Shown in pieces: positions 1-11,959 of a DNA stretch of 64,000 nt. The number at the start of each line of letters is the position of its first letter. Position 1 is the stretch's first letter. The notes beneath the pieces were generated by a model that was given only the letters and a program-made list of their open reading frames with translations, was not told the DNA's origin and did no database searches. This DNA comes from Karstenula rhodostoma CBS 690.94 (Eukaryota; Ascomycota; Dothideomycetes; Pleosporales; Didymosphaeriaceae), in NCBI GenBank assembly GCA_010093485.1, contig MU001498.1:425697-489696 (forward strand). The letters run 5' to 3'. The position numbers and the translations under genes were made by a program.

Positions 1-85
1 CTTCTCGCTTCTGGGCATCAGGTTGAGCTACGTGACCAGATGACCATTGCCGAACCAGAATTGTAGTGTTGGCCGTGCCCGCGGT

Positions 86-437
86 AGCTGCTAGGTCAAT
101 GTCATGTTGAGTCTCCCCAGGATAGGCTGAGCGTTGACTGATTGACCTTGGTATCAGGCTTCAAGTGATGACAGGCTCGGTTTATTCTAATAGAGCGAAG
201 GGTCAATATAGAATTGTGGCTACGGCGCGTGATCGGGAACGCACTGTCTTGCTGAAACCTGGCTGCTTGGTCAATGTCACGTTGAGGGTCCCCAGGATAG
301 GCTGAGAGTTGACTAATTAACCTCAGTATTAGGCTTTAAGTAACAACAGGCTCAGTTTATCCTAATATGGCAAAGAGTTAACACAGCATGCGGCTACAGC
401 GCCGTCAGGAATGCGCTGTCTTGCTGAACGAAACCGA
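86..437. repeat. Tandem pair of diverged ~175-base units
   Basis: Two head-to-tail copies (about 86-260 and 261-437) share the order of recognisable blocks: a start like GCTGCTTGGTCAATGTCA, then CCCCAGGATAGGCTGAG, and an end like CTGTCTTGCTGAA. Most differences are transitions (G/A and C/T), for example GATTGACC against AATTAACC and GGCTCGG against GGCTCAG. That bias fits repeat-induced point mutation in ascomycetes, which is an inference. No reading frame is kept through the copies. The parent element is not recognised. Confidence 0.75.
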
Positions 438-2635
438 CAAAGAAGCAACTGTCGTTGGTCTGGGCTTCGCATCATGTTCAGCACAGCGTAATTCGTACAT
501 GGTACCATTCAGCCTGGTTGTCAGTCACATTGAAGAGACTACGTGTGCTAAAGTGGTATACCCACCCTTTCGCGGGTCGTCGAAGCTCGGCGACGATGAT
601 CTCCAGACACCAAAACAAAGAGACAGAAACAGGCCGAGATGGAAAAGCAATATGTTTCCCTTCGTGGAAAGACAATATGTCCAGAGCCTCGGGCTTGTTT
701 GAAAAAGATGAGATGTCTAGGACCTCGGGCTTGTTTGGATGACAAGATTTACAGAGCCGCGGGCCTGCCTCTGAGAGTGTCTTCGACAAGACAGCCGGAG
801 GCGCTACATTTGCGTCCGCTTTATTGTTATTAGTATTATTGTTATCATTACTACTGGGAGGAGGTGGGGATTGGGGTTGGGAATTGTGAGGGCGGGGTTT
901 GGTGGCGGGCTTGGGAGGAGGAATGGGGGTGCAGTGGGTGAGGGTATATATAGGGAGGGGATGTGCCATCGCTGTATAAGAAGGGAGGAGATCCGCCGGG
1001 GTATGAGCAGTGGGTGCAGGGTGGAGTGGAATGGAGGACAGCGAATGTTGGGATAGCACACGGTACTCAAAACTCTGTAGTGGTGCTCTAAAACTACTTA
1101 CAGGATGGGCGTGGCATCCGATGTACTACGTGTGGGTACTTGTCTCCATTGCTACAAACATACCAGATGCAGAAGCTGTGCGGTGAATCAGCAAGTTCGT
1201 TCCTATCGAACCGGTTACCACCACAGCAAACAGTATGCTCCGTATAGGTGAATTAGTGGGTACATATATATAGAGGCATCATTATCCATACCGAACGAAG
1301 TGAGGAAATGAACTCTCATGATACTCGAACCCCATCAGGTACCCGACACATAACATCCTCCACCCCACCCTACCTTACCCACGATCACGCACCCTCCCCC
1401 TCCCCCTCAAACCATCTCACCTACCCCCACCATCCAAAACGACATCCCATCACTTAATCACGCACACACCAAACCCTCAACAAACTCTCGCAGCAGTGAA
1501 AGGCTGCCAACTCTAATGAACGTTAAGCAAGTCCTGAATCTACTCGCCAATTAAGCCCTCGATCAGAACAATGCGATGAATGAAAGCATGGTCTTCAACA
1601 TGTGGTTGTTGAGCTTGCGATACGCATCTCAGGCCTGGCCTCAGTAGGCGTTCCAACACGTTTGCACTCAACCTGCTCCAAGTATTCCCGATCAACCGGA
1701 TGGCTAATATATCACCAGTACTATGACCACTCAACACGTACAGGGAGTTCAGTATGTAACGAACGGTTTGGATGGGCCTTTGTCCACATTGGAGGGTGAT
1801 TTTGGATGTTGAGGTTGCCCTGGAGTCTGGAAATGTAACCGCAGTTTCGCGTGATATCCCTTGCTCTCCGGCTCAAAACTGACTCCGCGCTCTATATCGT
1901 ACTTTTCGACATGTACTCAACGGTGGCGACAGATTGCCAAAACGTGATGTCGAAATTGGAGTCGTGGATAGCTGGAAGACGGCCCTTTGGGCTGATGGTT
2001 AGGTTTTCGGGCTGCTTGATACCGCTGTCATCGATGGGGTGGTCAGGAAAAGGGGGTGGGAAGCTCCTGGAGGATCATGTGGACTTTTATGGGGTTGGGG
2101 TTGCATAGTTTCACATAGACGTGGATTGACTTGAGAGATTTTCTTGGAATTGTATATATATTTCCGTTAAATAAAAAGAACATCCGGGACCTTTGCCGAC
2201 ACTCGTAGTTGTTTGAAGCACTAAGCTAAAAGCTAGCAGATGCGTCGACCAATACTCATAAAGCTTTTCCATAGCTCGCTCCTTTTGGCCCCAAAAACCG
2301 TGGCTCCCGTGATAGTGTACGCCCTTTCCTCACATCCTCCATTCGCATTTTTTCGCAGGTTGAGGTTGGTAGCGACCTTGAGTTTCTCCGGGAGTAGACA
2401 TCAGCGGCAAGTCTGCAACATGTCGGAGCTAAACGAGCGGATATGTGTGCTCTCCAAATGCACGTTCCGTTGGATGGTCTTGCAATGTAGTATTATATGC
2501 CTGAGTAGACAGCTGGTTGTCAGATGTAGAAATAGAGGGAGTCACAGACGCGCTTCTTCTTTCAGCATCCAGAACTTGGCGATCCTGAAGTAATGGTGCC
2601 TTCTTATGCTGCTCCTCCCGCATGAGTTGAAACTG
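438..2635. other. Gene-poor stretch left of the NLR gene
   Basis: No convincing gene was found. About 680-770 holds short imperfect repeats around CTCGGGCTTGTTTG. About 1350-1470 is pyrimidine-rich. A segment copied from the NLR gene lies at 1052-1117. The last few hundred bases before 2636 are probably the 3' untranslated region and terminator of the minus-strand NLR gene. The longest open frame (minus strand, 478-1059) is low-complexity Pro/Ser/Asn and was not accepted. Confidence 0.5.
1052..1117. repeat. Degenerate copy of an NLR exon-intron junction
   Basis: This segment matches 3681-3747 over its whole length in the same orientation. It covers a GGTACTCAAA core, a GTAGTGGTGCTCT block, the CTTAC donor site and the following coding bases AGGATGGGCGTG. 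In the NLR gene these bases are the end of exon 6 plus the start of intron 6 (minus strand). Because the match crosses the splice site into coding sequence, this looks like a remnant of a duplicated NLR gene rather than a mobile intron alone. Confidence 0.6.
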
Positions 2636-5600
2636 TTAGTCCGACACATCAGGAAGAGGAGGCCCAAGGGGTTGTCCTAGCCACTCATCCCACGGCATAC
2701 GAGATGAAGGTGATGGTTTATAGTCACCTTCTGCATGTCGAATTGACGATGTCTCGCTTGTTGCTTCCTTCCGTGCTGCCTGTGGAGCTATGATCTGTTG
2801 GATCTGGGCTAACGGTTGTGTTTCTATATTTGGCATATATTCTTGTTCAGTCGACATTTGGAGGCTGTGATTGTCTCGTTTACGGCGACGTGCTGGTGCT
2901 GGTTAGTAGTCAGATGTCACTCGCCAATCGAGTTGCTTACATCTATCGGGCCGTCTCAGCGGCTCGGCTTGAGGCCCCGTCTTTAGGGGCTCAAAGCTCG
3001 CTTTCGGCGAGGGCGGTGCAAAGTCAATGTTGATCTCCGGCGGGGACATGACTTCGATTCGTTGCTGATATTGTTGTTGCTGTTGCAACTGTAGCATCTG
3101 TTGACGCGAATGCGAAGGATACGGAGGAAGCGTAGAAGGGGGCTGCCCTTCTGCGCTGTCAGCGTTCACTGCGGTTGTTACTTGCTGATCTGTGCTCTGA
3201 TGGAACTCTATGTCCTTGCTTTCTCGATAGTCTTGGGGCGTTTCCTGTTCTGCATGATTCGATGGAGCAGCGTCTTGTTCAATTCTAGCCTTAAGCAAGC
3301 GTTTCTTGTTTTGTTGCTCGAGAAGCATCAGCTGTATCTGATATTGGTGCAGGCTCTCTAAAGTTTTCAAAGCCTCTGTATGGCGCTTTTGAGCCTCATC
3401 GATGGTGTACTGGGGATATCCCGCCTCTTCCGCCGAGACCAAGAGCATCCATGCGGCCGTCTCCTCTTCTCGAGCGCGCTCAATCCGCACACTCAAAGGT
3501 ACATCTTTCTGCCAGATTGGCTGTGGATTAGGCGTTTGATTCTCAAGTTGTTTGTATTCGCAGTAGATATCTTTTCTCTGGCATGATGTGCCTAATATTG
3601 GTCAGTGCTACCATAGAGTGCGAAGTGTAGTACTACGTCAAAAGTTTGGTTACCACCAGGCTATGGTTTGCCTACCCTGATGTAACACACGGTACTCAAA
3701 CTTTTGTAGTAGTGCTCTGAAACTGCTTACAGGATGGGCGTGACATGTCACACTTCCTTTGGTGCGTTCGGCATTCCTCGCATTCAGAATGGACATGGTT
3801 TTGCTGATCCCAGGTCGTAGTCTCTGGGGGTAGCAACTTGTATAATTCAGGATAGAGGACATGTGGAGGAAAATTCTGGTTGTCCGTCATGGATACGATT
3901 CCAGGGTTTTGTCGAAGCATTTGCTGAGCCTGATTGAGGCGGGCGAAGTGGTTTTGGAGTGAGCGATCGGCATTTGATGTTGTTTGTTTAGATAAGTCAG
4001 CCGCGTTGACCTGTACAGGGGGGGCGAGATGATGCGGGGGAACTGGAGCTGAGCCCTCTAAACTACCATGCGATAGCAATTCTGTTAGCTGTTGCTGGTC
4101 ATAATAGTCAGACGATGGATGAGGTGAATCGACGGGTCCCAACGGATTCTTGAGCGCTGAGGAGGAATGCTTTCTCTCCGCAGACCCACTAAGATCGACA
4201 AAATCAGGGAAGGGGGTCATTGTCTTTTCTCCTTCTCCTTTATTCTTGCGGGCTCTTGCACAAGCCTGCCCCAATGTTCCTAAAAGGTTGATTTGAGTCA
4301 TCTCCAGAAGCTGCTCCCTGATATAACCAGGAAGTTCTGCGGGCACTATGATTTCCCTGTTCTTGGGGAGTAATACGTCTCCTGAGCTCTGGAAGTATTC
4401 CAGTATCTCCTCTAATCGGTGCCTAATTCCAATGAAGTCTTCTTGTTGGAATAAATGATCCAATGCATATTCCAAAGAGAAGAACAGCCTTTGATCGATG
4501 TTGCGATCCTTTAGAAGGGTAGTCTCACTTTGAGAGGCCCTATTGGAGTCTCCAACATTTCTGTCCTTGTCATCGCCCCGGTAGGTTGGGACAGATCCAT
4601 TGTCGACTGGGTTGTATTGATGTTGAAACCTTACCATGGGAACACTGCTAGCAGCCTGAACGCCAAGGGCAGTGCTCCGAGAACCATTCTGTCCGGTCGA
4701 AGGCTGTTTTGTTACGTTCTTCCGAGTGTACGAGGGTCCGATCAAACCATTCAGCTGTCCGACGCGCCGTATAGACTTCGGGACCGGATTGTGACTATGA
4801 GCGTTCGCCGTGTGATTTTTCAGGGATTTGGCTGAAGGGAAAGGAGGGTACTGGCAATCTATGACTGAGCAACGATAGCCTCCTACGTGCGTGATCTCGT
4901 GTTCTCGTCGCAAGGAATCGCTCTCGAAGCCTAGCGTGGCTCTTGGGCAGGATCGTAGGCGACACGTGTATGCTGAAGCTCTGAACTGACTCTTAACTAG
5001 ACGTGCGAGCGCAATTAGCAAAATTTTGTATCTGCGCGCATCTGGGGTCACCTTACAATTTTCCAGTTCTTCGGCAGAGACGCCAGGATGGGACTCTTCG
5101 TTCAAGAGCAGTTCCACGGCATGTTGGTAGGAATGAAGCATTTGTGAGACGGCATCCAAAATTGTCGCATGATCAGTGATACGTTTAGAATCTTGAGTCT
5201 TATCAGTCACTGTGATCAAGTGACGCGTACACTTGAAGGAATCTTCGTGTATAGGAACTCACCTTGTTGCTTGAACAACTCGACCTCGAGACGTTTGCGT
5301 GATCGCGCATTCAATGCAGACTTCATCTGCTCGTAGAGTAGGTGGTGTTGCTGGAAGAGTTGTAGTCGTTCGTCAGTGTCAGCCGGCTGAACTGTAAACT
5401 CTTTGGGCAGAGGATCGATGCGTCCAGCGCTCAACTCTTGCGCCAGGCGAGATGCTAGCACAAATAGATCGGAGGAGACATCAGGTCCATTCGAGAGCGC
5501 TGCGTCGCTCAAAAGATACTCAACCCAGAATTCGGTGGCATAAACATGGAGTCCATGCACGCCTCGCACAAGCTGAAGCAGCCGGAGACGCTCACTGAAG

Positions 5601-8054
5601 TTTTCTCTGAATATTCTTCTGCCAGCTAGCAGGGCAGTAATCGTGGCAGTGGCATGTTCTCGTATTGCGACGCGTTCGGAAATCGAGATGAGGCCTTGAG
5701 CGGACATGAGGAATCTGGTCCGGACTGTCAGCTTCAATTGGAAGTCGATATTTAGAGTTCATTTACTCTTTCACAGAGAGATGTATAAAAGCGAAGGTTG
5801 CGTCACGTCTCTCCTCCATCAGTGGTCCGCAAATGTCCAAGATATATCTGAAGGTGTACAAAGTCAGTATGAGTTTAGACAGGTTGAAGAGATATTTTAT
5901 GTATGCTTCAGCTCAGCGGAGAAGTAGTCTTTCCTTTTGCAAGGAAGACACATCGAATTTAGTGGTTTACCTACGGTGGGATTAGGCGATCAGCCTCTGG
6001 ATCGCCTTGACCGAATGTTACCGCCGAAAGCAACTCTAGTTTCTTGAGCGGTCGTTTCGCAAACGAAACCCAGCTCAGAATGGTCTTAACTCGATCAACT
6101 GAGCGCGTATCTAGACCTTTGATCATCTGTGCCAATATTGTCTGATAAAACTCGGTCAAACTCGGAGGCAGTTGGTGGATGGAATCTCGGATTTCGCCTG
6201 GGCTGTAAAAGATGTTCGAGGTGACGTAGTCAAGGACCAATCTTGCATATAAGAACATCCCATGAGCTTTGGTCGCAACATCGTTGGCCAGTTCATTGAT
6301 GTCTTCGTGTTCAAGATCCAATTGTCGGAGCCGTTTAATTGCGGACAGGAGCCTTTGCGATGCGTACATCTGGATAGACTTGTATAGTTGCGTTGCTTCG
6401 TCGGAAAGTGAGACGACTTGCTTCCTCCGGAGATATTTGTTGATCACAGACGATGGCCTGCTCGAGATGAGTACCTTACATACCGTGTTGCCTTCCGAAG
6501 CTGATCGTGATGTGACCTGATTCATCAAAGTGAGCAAACGAGACTGCTTACTCTGCTCGCACTCATCCAGGCCGTCCAGAACGATCCATACATATCGCAT
6601 CTTGCCAGGCTCATCAGTGATGCTCGCGCAAAGTGTCCCTACAAGCTGTTCCAAAAGTGTGATCGTCGGGGCTTTCTTATTCAGAATGCACTCTTGGTAG
6701 ACATGTGCGACCAATTCCCCATTTTTACGAATAAGTTGTGTCAGAAGAGACTTCACAATGTTGTCGTACTTGGTAGAAGACGCGTGCGAATACGTGCAAA
6801 AGTGTCGCAAGACCAATGCATGGCCGTTGTCAATGAATCTCACGATCTGGCCGGAGGCAATACTCTTGCCTGTGCCAGGGTTGCCTTGCAACCAGACCAC
6901 GGGGAAATCTGGCTTCTGTTGGAGCCATGAACGTATCTTCGTATGCCCCGTTACCCAAGAGCACGTGCCAGGATATTTGGAGCCTTCTTCGAAGATGGAG
7001 TCGCATATAGAAAGTTGCTCCGATTCATCGATTTTAAGCCAAGACAGAACGGATCGAAAGTGGCTGGAAGCTCGCTCCTCTTCGTCACGTTCGACTTGAT
7101 CTAGGCTTTCTTCTCTCCATTGTCGTATCTCCGTGCGTATACGGCCAGCCTCCACGATATTGTGTGAGTTTGCTTCTGAGTCAATCAATTCGCCATGTCT
7201 TTTCAGGTCTTCGAGAAGGTTATCAAATCGTCTTTGAAACCGACCCCATGATGTCACGAAAAGAAGTCGCCAACCTGCAACTTGTCAGTTTTGTCCAGCC
7301 TAGACTGACATCGCAGGTCTCACCGCTACGACGGATGAACGTGTAGGCATGCTTATGAAATTGTAGAATGTCCGCGTAATAAATCGCTAAAGTGTGCTGA
7401 AAGTCTTGATTTGTGAGAAACTCAGAACTGAGCCTTTCGAACCTCCCGAGATTCGAAGCAATTCTGGCGTACCTAGTCACGTGTTGATGTTAGCGCCCGG
7501 TATTTTCGCGCGCCAGACTTGGCAACGTCTCACACGATCGACGACGATTCTGAACCGGCCGATCTCCAGCAGACCGATTTCTTCAGTACTGCCTACAGTG
7601 CCTCGTCGAAAACCTGAATACGCTGTGTCACTCCAGGAGGAGCGATGCAGCACCTACATTTTTTACCCAGTACCGGAATCGAACGATAAGAAGGCACTTA
7701 CCCTTTCATCAATAACTCAAATGCTTCAATGTACTCAGACGAAATTCTCAAAATCAACGTGATGGGCGCCCAGATCCACGACAAAAACGGGGTTCCATTG
7801 CACATTATGTCGACAACCTTGGCGTAATGCTCCATGCCATCAAGCAGCGGCTTCAGGCGGCGCATGTTACGAAGCGCTTGTTTTGCTTCCATTCTTTTCT
7901 CCACTTCCAAGGCTGCCATGCGTACAGCTTGGAGGGTAGTCGTTCGAAAGTCACGTGCATCTGTGGGTGTGACAGTCCTTTCCAATTCGTCAAAGGCTGT
8001 CTTCATGGTCTGGCGTGCCAGCGCTGACACGGCAGGTGCGAGCCGAGGGGGCAT
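2636..8054 (-). CDS. NLR-like STAND protein: DUF7708-like, NACHT, C2H2 and Zn2Cys6 domains
   Basis: The model has eight exons: 8054-7702, 7472-7324, 7274-5975, 5847-5767, 5714-5263, 5209-3731, 3591-2941 and 2892-2636. The sum is 4,722 nt, or 1,573 residues, with all phases consistent. Residues 1-167 resemble the DUF7708 helical N-terminus of fungal NLR-like proteins. The NACHT/nephrocystin-3-like NTPase follows, with P-loop GNPGTGKS (about 298-305), Walker B LDGLDE (about 400-405) and SSRPS. C2H2-like fingers lie at about 861-916. A Zn2Cys6 pattern C-x2-C-x6-C-x6-C-x2-C-x6-C lies at 1255-1282, and one cysteine codon is split by intron 6. The C-terminus has a coiled coil with LMLLEQQNKKRL and a Gln-rich tract. 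Splicing intron 3 restores PPYILDICGPL, and splicing intron 4 restores FIHLSVKEFL, both typical of the family. A STAND signalling ATPase is inferred. Whether it acts in allorecognition, defence or as a regulator cannot be read from the sequence. It shares a 450-base promoter region with the SNF2 gene. Confidence 0.88.
3681..3747. repeat. Parent copy of the 1052-1117 segment; intron inverted repeat
   Basis: This is the donor end of NLR intron 6 (3592-3730, 139 bases, long for this gene). Inside the intron, GGTACTCAAACTTTTG (3691-3706) is mirrored by CAAAAGTTTGGTTACC (about 3638-3653). The two arms therefore form a degenerate inverted repeat around a 37-base loop, as in a small hairpin or MITE-like insertion. 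Confidence 0.6.
5848..5974 (-). repeat. Introner-like copy: intron 3 of the NLR gene
   Basis: This 127-base intron starts GTAGGT and ends ACACCTTCAG on the minus strand. Its last ~95 bases align with the intron at 9401-9530 of the SNF2 gene and with minus-strand bases 14980-14876. Shared blocks are TTGCA(A/G)(A/G)AAA, ACTTCT, CCTGT, AACTCA, CTGACTTTGTA and CACCTTCAG. It is needed for the reading frame: without splicing the frame meets TAG at the junction. Confidence 0.75.
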
Positions 8055-8504
8055 TTTGGCGATTATGCGCGAAACTTGCGGTCAGGATCCTTCTGCGAGC
8101 GATGGCAACTTGGGAGTTCCTCTTCCTCGACCTCGAACACACGCTCCAGGCTGCAAACGCGTCGTGACGGCGAGGCTATAGCGACGGGACCGAATTTTTG
8201 AACTGGATGGTACGATACACGACAGAGAAGCAGTTCAAGCACAAGGGGTAACAAGAGAACGTAGACGTGTTCGTTGTGAACATGGTCCTGTTGGCAGGCT
8301 GTGCGGATGATGAGGATGATGACAGTGGGCGCAGGCATGCGGTTTGGCGACACGAGATTGCTCAGGTGCAGTGGCTGAGGGCTCAGCCCCCGCGGGGGGA
8401 CGACGCCACGCAGCTCTGGGTCTTCGCAACCCAGCTTTCTCCTGATCTCCGTAGGTTTGATACCCTCACGTCAATGCGCCGAGCGAGCTATCAGCAAACT
8501 CGAG
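8055..8504. promoter_or_regulatory. Shared upstream region of the NLR and SNF2 genes
   Basis: This 450-base gap separates the two divergent start codons (8054 minus, 8505 plus). The sequence is mixed, GC-moderate and has a short CGCGGGGGGACG stretch near 8392. No clear TATA box or repeated binding site stands out. Co-regulation of the pair is possible but unproven. Confidence 0.4.
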
Positions 8505-11500
8505 ATGGATGGCTTCTCCGGGCCTGCTGGCGTGTTTTGGCCTGACCAGCAACCTGAAGCTAAGCGGCAGCGCTTAAATCCGGACCAACAAACCCTCCAC
8601 TGGCACTCGCAATCAGCGAACACAGTCCAGCCCTTAAGTCTTGTTGGAGCCCCTCACTGGACTCCAAACTATTGGAACGTTAACAACTTCCAACACTTTC
8701 ACACACCAAGTCAGCATTTGGATTATTATCAACAGCTTCCGGTCTATCACCACCAGATACAGGAGCAAAGTGTTAGCAGTTTCGACCCTAACCAGACCGT
8801 TGCATTACCATTGCAATGGCCCAGCAGCGATATCTCTCATTCACAACATACCTATGGTATTTTTATGAACGGGCTCGAGCCTAGTGAATCGGATTTCAAC
8901 GCTGCACCAGTACAGCCAGAAGAGACAGATGTGCTAGTATGTTACGGGATGGTGAGTACCTTTTATTTCCATAAAATTGGTGCCTCATCAATCTCGGAAG
9001 GTACACTGTGTTACCCTAGGAAGAGCAATGCGGTCCCCACATGTTCGGCTTGGTACTGAGGTGCGAGCAATAGCCAGAACCCAGCACGTACGAGTGTCTA
9101 CAAAATCTCCGACGTCATTGTTGCGAGTTGTAGGGCCACAGTGAACTGATGAATATCAGATATCCGCTCTTGAAGCCAAATGTAACGGAAGATTATCGAA
9201 CACAACTCCATTTGTAGTCGACTTGGAATCTTCCGAGCACTTTACGTCGTCCAATCCGATAACTCGAGGCACCATTTCCTCTCACCATGGGCAAATGGTA
9301 CAAGGCCTTCTGGACGAAGAGACGCTGCAACTCTACACTCTATGCACCGCGAATGCCGACTCAGCGCCAACGCGCGCAGAACTTGGTGCACAAACATCGT
9401 GTGAGCAACCCATTGGATACGAACTGGATGTCTCTTTTGCAGGAAAAACTTCTTCCTCGCTTGGTTGGGACATAAATGACAAATCCACCACCCTGTTTTA
9501 ACTCACGCTGACTTTGTACCCACACCTTAGGCACCCTAGAGATCACAGTCTTCGGGCCTTGGGAGCTATTCGCGTCAATTGGATTGTGGTTCCAGGACTA
9601 CGACGTGTACTTACAAGATCCCCGAACTTGTCATTTGAACGTAAAATATTGCAACCCACACAAATTGGCTTTGGAGAACCTCGGAACCTGTCCCACACTT
9701 TCTGAGATCACTTCTCGCAAGGTCGGGCTTGGTTACATGCAGGATATAACTGCTCGCCCGGATCTACTCGATCTACTCAACGGCCAAAACGATCTCGAGG
9801 AGGCGCCAACGCCGTCAGTCATACAAGCTCATTTACACAAGCATCAGAGGCAGGCTCTGAATTTCATGCAGCAGCGTGAGAAAGGCTGGGCTCTTGGGAC
9901 GGATACACAAGACATATGGGAGATATCTGATACAACGCAAGGCCGGTATTTCATTAACCGGGTCTCCAACACGCACCAAGAAGATCCACCTCAGCAATTC
10001 TCTGGGGGTATAATTGCAGATCCAATGGGCCTTGGAAAGACACTCACCATGATTGCTTTGGCCGCAGGCGACCTAGATCAGAGAAGCGGAGACCCATTGG
10101 AGCTTTCGTCTGGCCATGATAGCAAGCCCATGGTTCAGGCGACGTTGATCGTTGTACCGCAACCATTGCTCGGGACGTGGGAAGAGCAATTAACTGATCA
10201 CGTGAAGAGCAACGGGCTAAACTTTTGTCGACATCATGGGAAGTCCCGACTGAACACACTGTCCGATCTCGGCTCAAAGAACATAGTGCTTACCACGTAC
10301 CACACGTTGTCAGCCGATTGGCAAGCATCGAAAGGGAAAGGTAATCATATCATGTTTTCCGTCAGATGGAGAAGAGTTGTTCTAGACGAAGCCCATATCG
10401 TGCGCAATCTCAAGGCCCGCATGGCTCGTGCTATCTGCGACCTCGATGCAGTGTCAAGATGGGCTGTTACGGGCACACCGATTCAGAACAGCCTGAATGA
10501 CCTTGCGGCTCTTTTGAAGTTCATACGAGCGTTTCCCTACGACGAGCCAAAGCATTTCGATAGAGACATCTCCAGACTTTGGAAGTCAGGCGAGGACGAA
10601 GAGGCAGTCAAAAGGCTGAAAAGGGTTGCTAAATGTCTCGTTCTGCGTCGCGCGAAACACACCATCGATCTTCCGCCACGCCACGACCAACTTTGTGTCG
10701 TCGAGTTCAGCCCGGCAGAGAAGGCACTGTACGATACCATCCGCCAGCAGACCATCCGTAAGATCGACGATGCTCTTCAACATGAGTTGGAGCTCTCGAC
10801 TTCCGGGGTCTACGTCAACGTCCTCCAGCAGGTCGAAAGCATGCGATTGGTCTGCGATCTCGGCCTACATTATCAGAGTCGACACGAGAAGAAATCGTCT
10901 CATGAGAGTCTAGACTGGCCATCTGTAGCGCAAGAGACGTTCAACACCCAGCGTGAGATGGAGCCTATCATCTGTTCTCAGTGTACATCCGCACTCGATC
11001 TCACTGGCACATATATGGACGATGTTGCCCAGGAAGCTCCGCTCTTTTCTCAATGCTTGAAGTATGCTTGTCCAAATTGCGCCCGGAGACTACGTTACGC
11101 AAAGCAAAAAATGGTCTGTGGACACACGCCGAGATGTCCAGTCGCACCAGTATCGATCACTGATACAGCCTTGGAAGAGACGCCAGGTCACCTTGGATTG
11201 TCACCTGAAGCAGCACCCACTGAACCACCCTCAAAGGTGAAGGCGCTAATAGATGATCTGCAAAAGCAGCCGTCGAACGTGAAGAGGTGAGCATCATGTT
11301 TTCACAGAATTTGACTGTTCGTCTGATAAATCCTCTTAGTATCGTATTTTCCACCTGGCGCCTCACCCTTGATGTAATCGAAAGCGGCTTGAACCAACAT
11401 AATATCTCCTGTGTCCGCTTCGATGGCAAAGTACCCCAGACACAGCGCCAAGTCGTACTCAATCGCTTCAAGGCCGACCCCAATGTTCGCGTCATGCTTT

Positions 11501-11959
11501 TGACTCTGTCATGCGGAGCAGTCGGTCTTACGTTGACTGAAGCATCGCGAGCTTATCTGATGGAGCCTCACTGGGTATGTCATTCATCCTTCTAATCCAA
11601 CACGACTTCAGCACTTTGGGTCTAGTAATGCTCAGCCTGGGTCAACACATGCCAAACGCCAGACCTGTACTAATCGCTTCCTTCTAGAACCCCACAATCG
11701 AAGAACAGGCACTCGCACGTATTCACCGCATCGGCCAGACACGCGCAGTCACCACAGTGCGGTTTTATGTCCAGGGCTCGTTCGAGGAACGTGTCATGGA
11801 GGTGCAGGAGTCGAAGAAGAATCTTGCCGGGGTGCTGTTATCCGGCCACGACGGTGGGCACGCTGATGATAGTCTGGGGGCGTTGCAGGTGTGTTTACCC
11901 ATCCGCAGCATTTTTGAGAAGTAACTAACCAAATACAGCGCTTGCGAGCTTTGCTTTGA
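8505..11959 (+). CDS. SNF2-family ATPase with RING-like insert (HLTF/RAD5-like)
   Basis: Exons are 8505-8951, 9160-9400, 9531-11286, 11340-11574, 11688-11888 and 11939-11959. They sum to 2,901 nt, or 966 residues. ATG 8505 is the first in-frame ATG. The ATPase core shows GGIIADPMGLGKT (Walker A), VVLDEAHIVRN (DEAH box), VTGTPIQNS and, after intron 3, SIVFSTWRLTLDVI. The second RecA lobe shows ARIHRIGQTR. Between the lobes lies a Cys/His cluster (C-S-Q-C, then C-P-N-C, then C-G-H, then C-P), consistent with a RING finger. The N-terminal part has FGPWELFASIGLW, typical of fungal HLTF/RAD5-like proteins. The family moves along DNA and often acts as a ubiquitin ligase in post-replication repair, so a nuclear location is inferred. 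Intron 1 (208 bases) and intron 2 (130 bases) are unusually long and hold dispersed repeats. Confidence 0.9.
9008..9045. repeat. Dispersed GTTACCC...GAGCAATGCGGT motif inside SNF2 intron 1
   Basis: GTTACCCTAGGAAGAGCAAT followed by GCGGTCCCC lies inside the 208-base first intron. Near-matches occur at 13945-13990 and 42508-42555, with a partial match at 7634-7676 inside NLR intron 1. None is coding. It looks like a short degenerate interspersed repeat. Confidence 0.55.
9401..9530 (+). repeat. Introner-like copy: intron 2 of the SNF2 gene
   Basis: This 130-base intron runs from GTGAGC to ACACCTTAG, with a CTGAC branch-like site in ACTCACGCTGACTTTG. It aligns with the NLR intron at 5848-5974 and with 14876-14980 (minus). 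Splicing joins codons as T|GC (Cys) and restores a continuous CTLEITVFGPWELF. The unspliced frame stops at 9501. Confidence 0.78.

Noticed and set aside
478..1059. 193-codon minus-strand open frame
   Set aside because: Pro/Ser/Asn low complexity, overlaps decayed repeats, no recognisable domain, and shifts register with short tandem repeats.
7660..7701. tRNA-like TTCGATTCC box on the minus strand
   Set aside because: No matching T-stem, D-arm or acceptor stem can be folded; it lies inside NLR intron 1.
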